Below, piece after piece: positions 13,932 through 20,830 of a stretch of DNA of 20,830 nt. Location: the NCBI GenBank assembly GCA_045598325.1, contig JAZLLT010000040.1, forward strand, positions 1 through 20,830, in the 5' to 3' direction. Positions within the stretch are counted from its first letter, which is position 1, and every line of letters begins with the position of its first letter. The notes beneath the pieces are model-generated. The model did no database searches, was not told the DNA's origin, and was given only the letters and a program-made list of their open reading frames with translations. A program made the translations under genes and the position numbers. This DNA comes from RUG14130 sp045598325. GTDB lineage: Bacteria > Bacillota > Clostridia > Christensenellales > Aristaeellaceae.

Positions 13932-15821
13932 ATGCGTTATATCGGTATCGACATCGGCGACGGCGAAAGCGCTGTCGCGCTGCTGGAAGAAAACAGCGTC
14001 ATAGAGCCCGTCATTCAGCCGATTGACGTGCGCGGAAGCCTTATTTCCGTGGTCGGCATGTGCGGAAACGACATCCGCATCGGTGAAAACGCCCTGCTGG
14101 ACCGGAAAGTGCTGCATCTGCGCAGCCGCTTCAAGAGCCGCTTCCTGACCGCACTGGAATCGGAAATGGACATCGAGCGCTTCGCGAGCGGCCTTAAGCA
14201 GGAACTGCTCAAGGACGCCCCGGATCTGTTCGACGACACCTATGTGACCGTCGGCTGTCCCGCAGGCTGGAAACCCCGCGACCGCGAGCGCTATAAAGAC
14301 ATCATGGCAAAAGCGGGCTTTGACAATGTGCACATCGTGAGCGAATCCCGCGCGGCGTTCTTTTACGCCCGCTACGCCCATGGGCTCAATGTCTCCCCAG
14401 AACTGCTCCGCAAGACCACTCTTGTCATCGACATCGGTTCTTCCACCACGGACTTTGCCTACATCATCAACGGACGCGAGTCCGATGTGGGCACTTTCGG
14501 CGATGTGGCGCTGGGCGGTGGACTCATCGAGCAGTGCATGCTGGAAAAAGCGGTCCACAAGAGTCCCAACCGGGAAGCGCTGGAGGATGTGTTCAAAGAG
14601 TCTCCTTCGTGGAAAAACCGCTGCGAGATCGTGGCAAGAAGGCTGAAGGAGCAGTATTTCCTCGATGAAGAAAAATGGCTGACCACGCCCTGCGTCGCCA
14701 GCGAAATGATTTATTACGATGAGCCGGTGAAGATCCGCTTCGAACTGAGCGATGAAATCGTTTCCGACATCATCTCCACGCCCATGAAGGAACTGGGCGG
14801 CGCAACCTTCCAGGAGTGTCTCTCCGACCTCATGCGCCATGCGGTGGCGGCGACCAAAGACGATCCGCCCAAACTCATCATTCTGACCGGCGGCGCGTCC
14901 CGCATGCGTTTCTTCCGGGAAGCCTGCGCCGCGGCTTTCGCTGACGCGGAAGTCGTCATCTGCCCCGAACCCGAATATTCCATCGCCAAAGGGCTTGCCT
15001 ATGCCGCGCGCATCGACAAGCGCCTCGAGGATTTCCACACGGATATTCTACAGTATTTTGAAAGCGGTGACATCCGCGCGAAGGTCAACGATTCGCTGGA
15101 ATGGCTCACCGTTCCCATGGCGAGCGTGCTTTCCGGCAGGATCGTCTCCGATGTAGTGCTGGATGTGATGGAACGGTGGAAACAGGGCGAAATCAAGACC
15201 ATCGCGGACATGGACACCCCCATCGTTCAGGGAACGGACAGGCTGCTGCGTGATCTCGACGAAATCGAAGAACTGCAGCCCGTGGTGCGGGAATGGTGCC
15301 GGAAACTGTTCCTGACCCTGCAGCCCGAAATTGATGAGATCTGCCGCAGACACAATGTGGACCGCAGCAGCATGACGCTCTCCGCCGTCCATTCCATGAA
15401 CGGGCTGGAAAGCATGAACATCTGTCTGGAAGGCCGCTTCGTGTCCACTGTTACCTGCCTCATCACCGGCGCGGTATCCGCCTCCCTGTGCAGCGGCACG
15501 GGCATCGCGCTCATCAGTGAAGGTCCCGTGGGCATCATCATCGGCGCCATCATCGGCATCGCCATCGGATACCTCGGCAAGAAAGCCGTGGATACGAAAG
15601 TGCGCGGCGCAGAACTGCCGGGCGCGATGCGGAAGGTCATCGGCTGGTCCTTAAAGAAAAACCTTTCGTCTGCAAGGCAGCGAAAGGCGATTGAGGACGA
15701 ACTGGTCAAGACCATGAACGCGGGCGATTTCCTGACCCAACTGGTGGACGATGTGACGATCTCGCTGGAAAGTCAGATCCGCGAAATGGCACGGTCCGTG
15801 GAAATGCCCATCGTACAGTGA
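13932..15821 (+). CDS. Membrane-anchored Hsp70-like ATPase without substrate-binding domain
   Basis: A 629-residue protein. Residues 1-360 form an Hsp70/actin-fold ATPase. The phosphate 1 loop is IGIDIGDGESAVAL (4-17), with D-G where DnaK has T-T. Phosphate 2 is DIGSSTTDF (167-175), with Asp167 and Thr172 aligned to DnaK Asp194 and Thr199. Glu138 aligns with DnaK Glu171, and the adenosine motif is LTGGASRMRFF (318-328). ATP hydrolysis therefore looks possible. The beta-sandwich peptide-binding domain of DnaK is absent. Instead there is a helical region (about 365-500), a glycine-rich hydrophobic hairpin (about 504-549, including GPVGIIIGAIIGIAIGYLG) and a helical tail. The hairpin suggests membrane insertion. 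The start abuts the stop of the GrpE-like gene (TAA then ATG), so both are one operon. Client and purpose are unknown. Confidence 0.8.
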   Translation: MRYIGIDIGDGESAVALLEENSVIEPVIQPIDVRGSLISVVGMCGNDIRIGENALLDRKVLHLRSRFKSRFLTALESEMDIERFASGLKQELLKDAPDLFDDTYVTVGCPAGWKPRDRERYKDIMAKAGFDNVHIVSESRAAFFYARYAHGLNVSPELLRKTTLVIDIGSSTTDFAYIINGRESDVGTFGDVALGGGLIEQCMLEKAVHKSPNREALEDVFKESPSWKNRCEIVARRLKEQYFLDEEKWLTTPCVASEMIYYDEPVKIRFELSDEIVSDIISTPMKELGGATFQECLSDLMRHAVAATKDDPPKLIILTGGASRMRFFREACAAAFADAEVVICPEPEYSIAKGLAYAARIDKRLEDFHTDILQYFESGDIRAKVNDSLEWLTVPMASVLSGRIVSDVVLDVMERWKQGEIKTIADMDTPIVQGTDRLLRDLDEIEELQPVVREWCRKLFLTLQPEIDEICRRHNVDRSSMTLSAVHSMNGLESMNICLEGRFVSTVTCLITGAVSASLCSGTGIALISEGPVGIIIGAIIGIAIGYLGKKAVDTKVRGAELPGAMRKVIGWSLKKNLSSARQRKAIEDELVKTMNAGDFLTQLVDDVTISLESQIREMARSVEMPIVQ

Positions 15822-15823
15822 AA

Positions 15824-16288
15824 TCAGATTTCTTTGCGGCGCCGGGAGATGCTTCCCGGTGCCGATGTTATTATTTTGGTGAGCATGGAAGCGGCAAAGA
15901 TACCGAGCGCCATGGCACCCGCCACACTCAGGCAGTAGGTTCCCCGTTCCGCAAAACGGGCGATGTCACCTGAGAGAAGCCCGACGAAACTGTGGTACAG
16001 CGCGCCGCCGGGCACCATGGGGATGTTGACGGGCACAATGAAGGCTGTCACGGGCACTTTGATGAGACGCGCCATCAGTTCGCTGTACAGACCGGAAAAT
16101 GCCGCCGCGCACGCGCAGGCATAGAATTCGCGCACGCCGTAATATTTCGCGAGCAGGAAAACAAGCCAGGTCAGAGCAGCGCCGAGCGCCGTGTAGAACA
16201 GTTTCTTGGTACGCATCCCGTAGATGAGACCAAAGCCCACCGCGCTGAACGAAGCGTACAGAACGGGCAAAATCCATGTTTTCATCAT
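15824..16288 (-). CDS. Threonine/serine exporter family protein, small subunit (DUF3815/ThrE_2)
   Basis: A 154-residue, almost entirely hydrophobic protein with four or five membrane helices and a basic tail (ISRRRKEI). The motif VPVNIPMVPGGALYHS near residues 85-100 is typical of the ThrE_2/DUF3815 half of split threonine/serine exporters. Such exporters move small amino acids, or in some bacteria dicarboxylates, across the membrane; the substrate here is unknown. It starts 12 nt after the stop of the large subunit gene, as expected for a two-part transporter. Its 3' end is 2 bp from the convergent Hsp70-like gene. Confidence 0.87.
   Translation of the reverse strand: MMKTWILPVLYASFSAVGFGLIYGMRTKKLFYTALGAALTWLVFLLAKYYGVREFYACACAAAFSGLYSELMARLIKVPVTAFIVPVNIPMVPGGALYHSFVGLLSGDIARFAERGTYCLSVAGAMALGIFAASMLTKIITSAPGSISRRRKEI
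15837..15864 (+). terminator. Possible terminator of the Hsp70-like operon
   Basis: An 11-bp stem with one G-U pair (CGGCGCCGGGA with TCCCGGTGCCG) and a 6-nt loop, 15 nt after the Hsp70-like stop, followed by ATGTTATTATTTT. The T tract is interrupted, so strength is uncertain. It lies inside the 3' end of the convergent exporter gene. Confidence 0.4.
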
Positions 16289-16300
16289 AGGATCACCGCC

Positions 16301-17065
16301 TTACACCAACGCGTAGCGCGCCAGCAGTATCTGCACGGACGCCGCGCCCACCGAGATGGCGACTGCCAAAAAGAGGGCTTCGCTGATATGCATCATGCCC
16401 GCCTGAATGTCGCCCGATATGAAATCGCGGATGCCGTTGAGCAGTTCCACGCCGGGCACCAGCACCATGACGGCGCCGATGATGATGATATCCGCGTTTA
16501 CGCCGAAGCCGAAGTGCACCAGCAGTATCGCGGCAAGCGAGGCAAACGCGCTGCAAAGGATATCCACAAACACCTTGTTGCCGCCGATTTTCACAATGAA
16601 ACGGGACAGCCAGAAGATGCAGATACCGATGATGCCGCCGGCCAGCGCATCCATGAGGGCGCCTTCAAACAGCAGCGTAAACGCAAAGCAGGCAAGGAAA
16701 TAGGACGCGCACCTGACAGGCAGGCTGTGTCCTTTTACCGACATTGCTTCCCTGATCAGACGCGCGACTTCGTCCGCGCAGGGCTTTTCCGCGCAGATGC
16801 GGCGGCAGAGACCGTTGAGTCTGTCCAGCAGTTCCAGATCCGTATCAAGGGTCATCACGCGGCGAAAAGCCGTCTCCTCGCAGTCATCAAAAGACGCGGT
16901 GACCGTGATAAAGGACGGGACCGCAACGACTTCCTTTCTGTCCGCGCCGTAGGCGGTCAGCAGGCGGATGATGCTGTCCTCGATGCGGTAAACTTCCGCG
17001 CCCGAAATGAGCATCGCCTTGCCGATGTCCGCGAAGGCGCTCAGCAGTTTTCTTTCCTCATTCAT
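16301..17065 (-). CDS. Threonine/serine exporter family protein, large subunit (DUF1212/ThrE)
   Basis: A 254-residue protein. The cytoplasmic N-terminal domain (about 1-112) carries the family segment ISGAEVYRIEDSIIRLLTAYG. It is followed by about five membrane helices (roughly 118-250), with the conserved MVLVPGVELLNGIRDFISGD between two of them. This is the ThrE/DUF1212 half, which pairs with the DUF3815 protein encoded next. The start overlaps the stop of the SGNH hydrolase gene by 4 bp (ATGA), so translation is coupled. The transported compound is not evident. Confidence 0.9.
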   Translation of the reverse strand: MNEERKLLSAFADIGKAMLISGAEVYRIEDSIIRLLTAYGADRKEVVAVPSFITVTASFDDCEETAFRRVMTLDTDLELLDRLNGLCRRICAEKPCADEVARLIREAMSVKGHSLPVRCASYFLACFAFTLLFEGALMDALAGGIIGICIFWLSRFIVKIGGNKVFVDILCSAFASLAAILLVHFGFGVNADIIIIGAVMVLVPGVELLNGIRDFISGDIQAGMMHISEALFLAVAISVGAASVQILLARYALV

Positions 17066-18126
17066 ACCTTGTATCCGTTCTTTTTGAGTGCCGCTTTCAG
17101 AACCGGCTCGATTGCCTGTGCCATGCGGTAGAATCCGAGATCGTTGGGATGGCAGCGGTCCACGGTGCAGTCTTCGCGGTCAAGGGTACCGAACAGTTTC
17201 TTTCCGCTGATATACCACACATTCGTGTCCCCTGCCGCCACGGCGTTTTCATAAGTCTTTCTGACGATATCATCGCGTCCGTCTTCGCCCTTTGACCAGA
17301 TATTCGGACGGGAGACCATGATGATGGGAAGGTCTGGATGCGCGGCGCGGATGATCTTGAAGAAAGGCTCGTGGGTCGCTTCGAGATGTGCCATATTGGG
17401 CGCGTTGTGGTCGTAATCCATGACGAACGCGCTCATGTCAAGGGACGCGATGTAACGCGCCATCGTCTCCTCGCCTTTGGCATTCCCGGAGAAACCGAGA
17501 TTGATGTAGTCGACTTTCAAATGGCGGCTGATGAAGCCCTGATAGGAGTTGCCGGGTCTGGACGCGCAGCCGCCCTGGGTGATGGAGGAGCCGTAATAGA
17601 CAACGGGCGTATCCACTTTGTAGGGTTTGGCGGGCAGTATCTTCTTGCCCTTCGGAATGCCGATATACAGATGCCGGACACCGTTATACAGGGGCATGCC
17701 GATCTCGATATTGTTGACCTTGCCGCTTAACACCATTTCGCCTTCCGAGTAAACGGCGCTGATGTTTGCCGGTCGGAAGGACGCGCTGAAAACGCCGTTC
17801 ACATAGACATCGATACCGGAAATGCCGGTCTGCGGCATATGATTCATATGGAAGGTAGACGGATTCTCCACATAGAAAGCCAGTTTTTCCGCGGAGGTGC
17901 GGAAGCGGACGCGGCCGCCGGCAGTGTGGCGGGCAAGGTTCTGCACGCCTTCGCTCTTGTCGGTCAGCGCCTCTTCCGGCATGCGGATATAGGTTCCGTC
18001 CGTATGCACGGCAAGACCGCGGATATCAAAGCGTTTGTCATCCGCGCTGTACCATACATACTCCTCTTTGTTCGCGATGCCGCATTCGGCAAAGTTCTTG
18101 TCAAGTTTTGCAATATCCTGCTTCAT
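17062..18126 (-). CDS. SGNH/GDSL-family hydrolase with N-terminal beta domain
   Basis: A protein of about 354 residues. The N-terminal 165 residues form a beta-rich domain of the SGNH_hydro_N type. The C-terminal SGNH hydrolase part has all catalytic blocks: YYGSSITQG (Ser nucleophile), NLGFSGNAKGE (Gly), DYDHNAPN (Asn) and DRCHPNDLGF (Asp and His). Such enzymes remove acetyl or acyl groups from sugars, lipids or wall polymers. No signal peptide is visible, so it appears cytoplasmic. Start choice: ATG 18126 has GGAG 6 nt upstream; ATG 18129 is next to it, and a GTG at 18150 lies within a hairpin and is unlikely. It sits between ftsZ and the exporter genes on the same strand, coupled to the latter. 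Confidence 0.88.
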   Translation of the reverse strand: MKQDIAKLDKNFAECGIANKEEYVWYSADDKRFDIRGLAVHTDGTYIRMPEEALTDKSEGVQNLARHTAGGRVRFRTSAEKLAFYVENPSTFHMNHMPQTGISGIDVYVNGVFSASFRPANISAVYSEGEMVLSGKVNNIEIGMPLYNGVRHLYIGIPKGKKILPAKPYKVDTPVVYYGSSITQGGCASRPGNSYQGFISRHLKVDYINLGFSGNAKGEETMARYIASLDMSAFVMDYDHNAPNMAHLEATHEPFFKIIRAAHPDLPIIMVSRPNIWSKGEDGRDDIVRKTYENAVAAGDTNVWYISGKKLFGTLDREDCTVDRCHPNDLGFYRMAQAIEPVLKAALKKNGYKV

Positions 18127-18143
18127 CATGCGCTCCGCTATGA

Positions 18144-18170
18144 AAGGCACCTCCGCGCGGGAGGTGCCTT
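18144..18170 (-). terminator. Hairpin between ftsZ and SGNH hydrolase gene
   Basis: An 11-bp perfect stem (AAGGCACCTCC with GGAGGTGCCTT) and a 5-nt loop, starting 9 nt after the ftsZ stop. On the minus strand only TTTCAT follows, so it is at best a weak terminator or attenuator. It may limit read-through or protect the ftsZ mRNA 3' end. No promoter was seen for the SGNH gene in the gap. Confidence 0.5.
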
Positions 18171-18178
18171 GCTTATTT

Positions 18179-19477
18179 TTATTCGTCGTCCTCGTCGTCC
18201 TTGCGGCTTCTCAGGAAACTGGGCTTGTCGGGAGTCATTCCCCTGCGGGCAGGGCGCTTCTCAACGAAGGGAGCCTTGCTGTCGTAGGAAGTGGTCTCGG
18301 GAGCCTTGCGGGCGGGAATCTTCGTGGCGGGATTCTCGCGGCCGATGGGGCGCTTGACCATGGGTCGCTTTTCGCCTGCGGCGACGGGTCTGGGCGCGTG
18401 CTTCATGGGCTTTTCGCCTTCGCCGTCAAACAGGGGCGGTACGCTCACGCCATCTTCGGTCTTTTCGATAGGACGGATGCGGTGAGGCATATCGGGAGAG
18501 GCAACGGTCTTGCCGGTATAGAGGTTCTTCTCGAAACCGGTGGCGATGACGGTGATGCGGACCTCGTCGGTGAGGTTCTCATCGATGCCGGCGCCGAAGA
18601 TGATGTTGGCCTCGGGATCGGCGGCCTGCTGGATGATCTGGGTGGCTTCACTGACTTCGAGCAGAGAGATATCCGCGGAGCCGGTAACATTGACCAGAAC
18701 GGAGCGGGCGCCGTCGATGCTGGTCTCCAGCATGGGGCTGGATACGGCAGCCTTGGCGGCCTCGACGGTACGGTTCTCGCCGCTGGCGACGCCAATGCCC
18801 ATGTGGGCGATGCCCTTGGCTTCCATGACGGTGCGCACATCGGCGAAGTCCAGATTGATGAGGGCGGGCAGCGCAATCAGATCGGAAATGCCCTGGATGC
18901 CCTGACGGAGCGTATCATCGGCGATGCGGAACGCATCGGACATGGTGGTTGCCTTGGTGATGATCTGGAGCAGGCGGTCATTGGGAACGACGACCAGCGT
19001 ATCGACGACGGCTTTCAGTTCCGCAATACCCTTTTCGGCATTCTTCATGCGCTGACGGCCTTCGAAAAGGAACGGCTTGGAAACAACGCCGATGGTGAGA
19101 ATGCCCTTTTCTCTGGCGATTTCAGCCACGATGGGAGCAGCGCCCGTGCCGGTGCCGCCGCCCATGCCGCAGGTAACAAAGATCAGATCGGCTCCGTCCA
19201 TGACATTGGCGATCTCTTCGCGGCTCTCCTCGGCGGCCTTCTTGCCCACCTCGGGATTGGCACCTGCACCCAGACCCTTGGTCAGTTTTTCACCGATCTG
19301 GATCTTGGTCGGGGCTTTGGACAGAGCAAGCGCCTGCTTATCGGTATTGACAGCGATAAACTCCACGCCGCGCAGTCCGTTGTCCACCATACGATTGACG
19401 GCATTGGTTCCGGCTCCGCCGACACCGATCACCTTAATCGTAGCAAAGTTCGTAGTCTCAAATTCGTAGTCCAGCAC
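18179..19477 (-). CDS. ftsZ: Cell division protein FtsZ
   Basis: A 432-residue FtsZ, the tubulin-like GTPase that polymerises into the division ring at the inner membrane. The GTP-binding tubulin signature GGGTGTG is at 106-112, with IGVGGAGTNAVNRM near the N-terminus and the T7 loop NLDFADV at 208-214, which supplies the catalytic Asp. The globular core ends near 320. A basic, proline-rich linker of about 95 residues follows, then the FtsA-binding tail peptide (DKPSFLRSR, 417-425). The final residues are acidic (KDDEDDE), not the basic end often seen. The start is GTG 19477, 7 nt after GAGGGGG. It starts 20 nt after the ftsA stop. Confidence 0.98.
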   Translation of the reverse strand: MLDYEFETTNFATIKVIGVGGAGTNAVNRMVDNGLRGVEFIAVNTDKQALALSKAPTKIQIGEKLTKGLGAGANPEVGKKAAEESREEIANVMDGADLIFVTCGMGGGTGTGAAPIVAEIAREKGILTIGVVSKPFLFEGRQRMKNAEKGIAELKAVVDTLVVVPNDRLLQIITKATTMSDAFRIADDTLRQGIQGISDLIALPALINLDFADVRTVMEAKGIAHMGIGVASGENRTVEAAKAAVSSPMLETSIDGARSVLVNVTGSADISLLEVSEATQIIQQAADPEANIIFGAGIDENLTDEVRITVIATGFEKNLYTGKTVASPDMPHRIRPIEKTEDGVSVPPLFDGEGEKPMKHAPRPVAAGEKRPMVKRPIGRENPATKIPARKAPETTSYDSKAPFVEKRPARRGMTPDKPSFLRSRKDDEDDE

Positions 19478-19497
19478 AAGGCATCCCCCTCGTATTT

Positions 19498-20718
19498 TTA
19501 TTCGTCGGTATTTGTTTTTCCAAACAATCCCTTAAATGTATCCGCAACTCTCATAGGTAAGGTTTCCTGTTCGTCATACCTTTGTTCTATAGAGTTAAAG
19601 ATCAGATCGACCAATCCCAGCACGCTGGCGTATTCGGGACTGCCCAGTTTGTTGGAAGAGCCGGTCATTACCTGCACTTTGCGTCCCAGATACTTTTCCA
19701 GATATCCGGCGCCGCCGCGGAGCATCGCGATGCCTCCGCCCGTCAGATAGACCTTGCTTCTGGGAACCAGCAGGCTCCCCGCATCTTCCTCTGTCAGTTT
19801 GATCATACGGCAGATTTCATCCAGTGCCGTTTCCACAATATTGCAGACCAGTTTGGCGGCGAACTGAATGCGCCGTCCGTCCTTGTCTCTGCATACCGGG
19901 GGCTTGATCATGTCTCCTTCGTCTTCCGTAATGACTACGCTGCGTTTGAGTTGTTCCGCCTCGTCATAGCGCACTTCCAACTCATCCGCAAGAGCCGCGG
20001 TGATATCGTTACCGCCGCACGGGAGCACCGCATGATACACCATGGCGTCGCCCGTGAGAACGGAGACTTCCGTGTTATACATACCGCAGTCCACAAACAG
20101 ACAGGATTGGTCCCTGTCCGCAGGAGCCGTGATATAGAGTTGCTCGCCCAGAGTCGGCGAAAGGAATCCGCAAATGGTGATTCCCACATTGCCCATGATG
20201 AGACGCATGTCTTCCACGAAACCGGCGCTCGCCGTCACGAAAGAAATGCACGCCGTGAGGCTGTCCCCCTTGACGCCGGTCGGATCCATGGTCCTGCGGG
20301 CGCCGTCGACGGTGTAATAGGCGGGCGACCTGTGGATGACGATGTCTCCGGTATCCTTGAAGTTGAATACATCCGCCGCCATATCCTCGACGAGGGCGAT
20401 TTCTTTTTCCGTGACCCTGCCGCTTTCCGACTTGATCGGAACGCTGACCTTGGTCGATTTCACATGGATAAACTCACACGGCACGCCGATGTAGATCTCC
20501 TTGATCGGAGCGCCTGCATCGCTCTGTGCTGCAACGATGGAATTATATACCGCGCCGGGAAGATCTTCCCAGTCTGTCCAGTCACCGGAACCATAGCCCG
20601 CGTACTCTACTTTTCCGCAACTTACGATCTCGCAGTGCCTGTTCTTAGAGCTGCTTTGCGCTACTACGGTAACTATTTTCGAGGTGCCAAACTCGATAGC
20701 CGCTACCCGTGTTTTCAT
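19498..20718 (-). CDS. ftsA: Cell division protein FtsA
   Basis: A 406-residue FtsA, the actin-like ATPase that anchors FtsZ filaments to the membrane. Nucleotide-binding motifs are IEFGTSKIVTVVA (phosphate 1), LFVDCGMYNTEVSVL (phosphate 2) and the adenosine motif VYLTGGGIAMLRG. The segment SPAYYTVDGARRTMDPTGVKG is typical of FtsA. The C-terminus carries the amphipathic membrane-targeting helix (MRVADTFKGLFGK, about 390-402). GGGAG lies 6 nt before the ATG. It is the first gene of a unit with ftsZ, with a strong promoter directly upstream, so division gene expression here can be independent of whatever lies beyond the window edge. Somewhat divergent from textbook FtsA, but the pairing with ftsZ makes the call firm. 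Confidence 0.93.
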   Translation of the reverse strand: MKTRVAAIEFGTSKIVTVVAQSSSKNRHCEIVSCGKVEYAGYGSGDWTDWEDLPGAVYNSIVAAQSDAGAPIKEIYIGVPCEFIHVKSTKVSVPIKSESGRVTEKEIALVEDMAADVFNFKDTGDIVIHRSPAYYTVDGARRTMDPTGVKGDSLTACISFVTASAGFVEDMRLIMGNVGITICGFLSPTLGEQLYITAPADRDQSCLFVDCGMYNTEVSVLTGDAMVYHAVLPCGGNDITAALADELEVRYDEAEQLKRSVVITEDEGDMIKPPVCRDKDGRRIQFAAKLVCNIVETALDEICRMIKLTEEDAGSLLVPRSKVYLTGGGIAMLRGGAGYLEKYLGRKVQVMTGSSNKLGSPEYASVLGLVDLIFNSIEQRYDEQETLPMRVADTFKGLFGKTNTDE

Positions 20719-20771
20719 TTTTATCTCCCGTCTGTATCTGCGTACAACCGTACAATCAGCCCATTGACTGT

Positions 20772-20800
20772 ATTATACAGTATTCTTTCCGAATTGTAAA
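20772..20800 (-). promoter_or_regulatory. Sigma-A promoter for ftsA-ftsZ
   Basis: Minus-strand TTTACA (20795-20800), a 17-bp spacer and perfect TATAAT (20772-20777). The leader is about 46 nt. Within it an 8-bp near repeat, CGTACAAC then CGTACAAT, lies at 20741-20756. Confidence 0.85.
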
Positions 20801-20820
20801 TATCTTTTCGAAAGATATTT
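20798..20820. promoter_or_regulatory. Inverted repeat overlapping the ftsA promoter -35
   Basis: Perfect 10-bp arms AAATATCTTT and AAAGATATTT around TCG, 23 bp in all. The repeat covers the last 3 bp of the plus-strand span of the -35 hexamer and the region just upstream. There is no T run for a terminator. It is placed as an operator would be for a dimeric regulator. Confidence 0.5.
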
Positions 20821-20830
20821 CATAAGTATT

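Noticed and set aside
13329..15038. 569-codon open frame on the minus strand opposite the Hsp70-like operon
   Set aside because: It is antisense to two well-supported genes, has a His/Asp/Gly/Phe-rich composition typical of antisense frames in GC-rich DNA, and shows no known motif.
15837..15864. Operator or mobile-element end repeat
   Set aside because: The inverted repeat lies within the exporter coding sequence just after the Hsp70-like stop and fits a modest terminator better; no target-site duplication or transposase is present.
18035..19750. 571-codon plus-strand frame opposite ftsZ
   Set aside because: Antisense to ftsZ and its flanks, repetitive Gly/Asp composition, no ribosome binding site or domain.

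Overview
The window reads as a chromosomal segment of a Gram-positive, low-oxygen Clostridia-type bacterium (Bacillota), probably a gut or rumen member. This rests on gene content, not on any rRNA. The C+ ribosomal protein L28, the Asp23/FakA/RecG block, the paired UPF0237 ACT and UPF0210 proteins, a DegV/FakB protein, FtsA-FtsZ, an anaerobic sulfatase-maturase-type radical SAM enzyme and a secreted GH5 glucanase all fit. The DNA is moderately GC-rich and densely coded. Almost every transcription unit has a sigma-A-type promoter with a 17-bp spacer. I see no insertion sequence, phage gene, CRISPR array, tRNA or rRNA.

Layout. (1) Positions 1-1777, minus strand: a compact unit of a Cys-rich small protein, two GNAT acetyltransferases and the start of a membrane protein cut by the window edge. 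(2) 1926-3131, plus strand: a secreted GH5 endoglucanase with its own promoter and terminator, divergent from unit 1. (3) 3175-8940, minus strand: ACT protein, UPF0210 protein, Asp23, FakA-like kinase, RecG, with a second promoter before asp23. (4) 9118-9309, plus strand: rpmB, divergent from unit 3 and closed by a bidirectional terminator. (5) 9364-10678, minus strand: a membrane-tethered XRE regulator and a flavin reductase-like protein. (6) 11039-11914, plus strand: a DegV/FakB protein with a leader of about 150 nt. (7) 11916-13022, minus strand: a radical SAM/SPASM maturase. (8) 13125-15821, plus strand: a two-gene cassette of a membrane protein with a GrpE-like C-terminus and a membrane-anchored Hsp70-like ATPase. 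(9) 15824-20718, minus strand: ftsA, ftsZ, an SGNH hydrolase and a split ThrE-type threonine/serine exporter.

How they fit together. FakA (unit 3) and DegV/FakB (unit 6) are the two halves of the fatty acid kinase system, encoded about 4 kb apart. FtsA and FtsZ form the division ring, here driven by a promoter directly in front of ftsA. The most unusual item is unit 8. An actin-fold ATPase with intact catalytic residues has lost the Hsp70 substrate-binding domain and gained a glycine-rich membrane hairpin. Its abutting partner carries two membrane helices and a C-terminal segment resembling the GrpE beta domain. The promoter of this pair interlocks at the -35 hexamer with the divergent radical SAM gene. 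I propose it as a membrane-bound chaperone/exchange-factor pair of unknown purpose.
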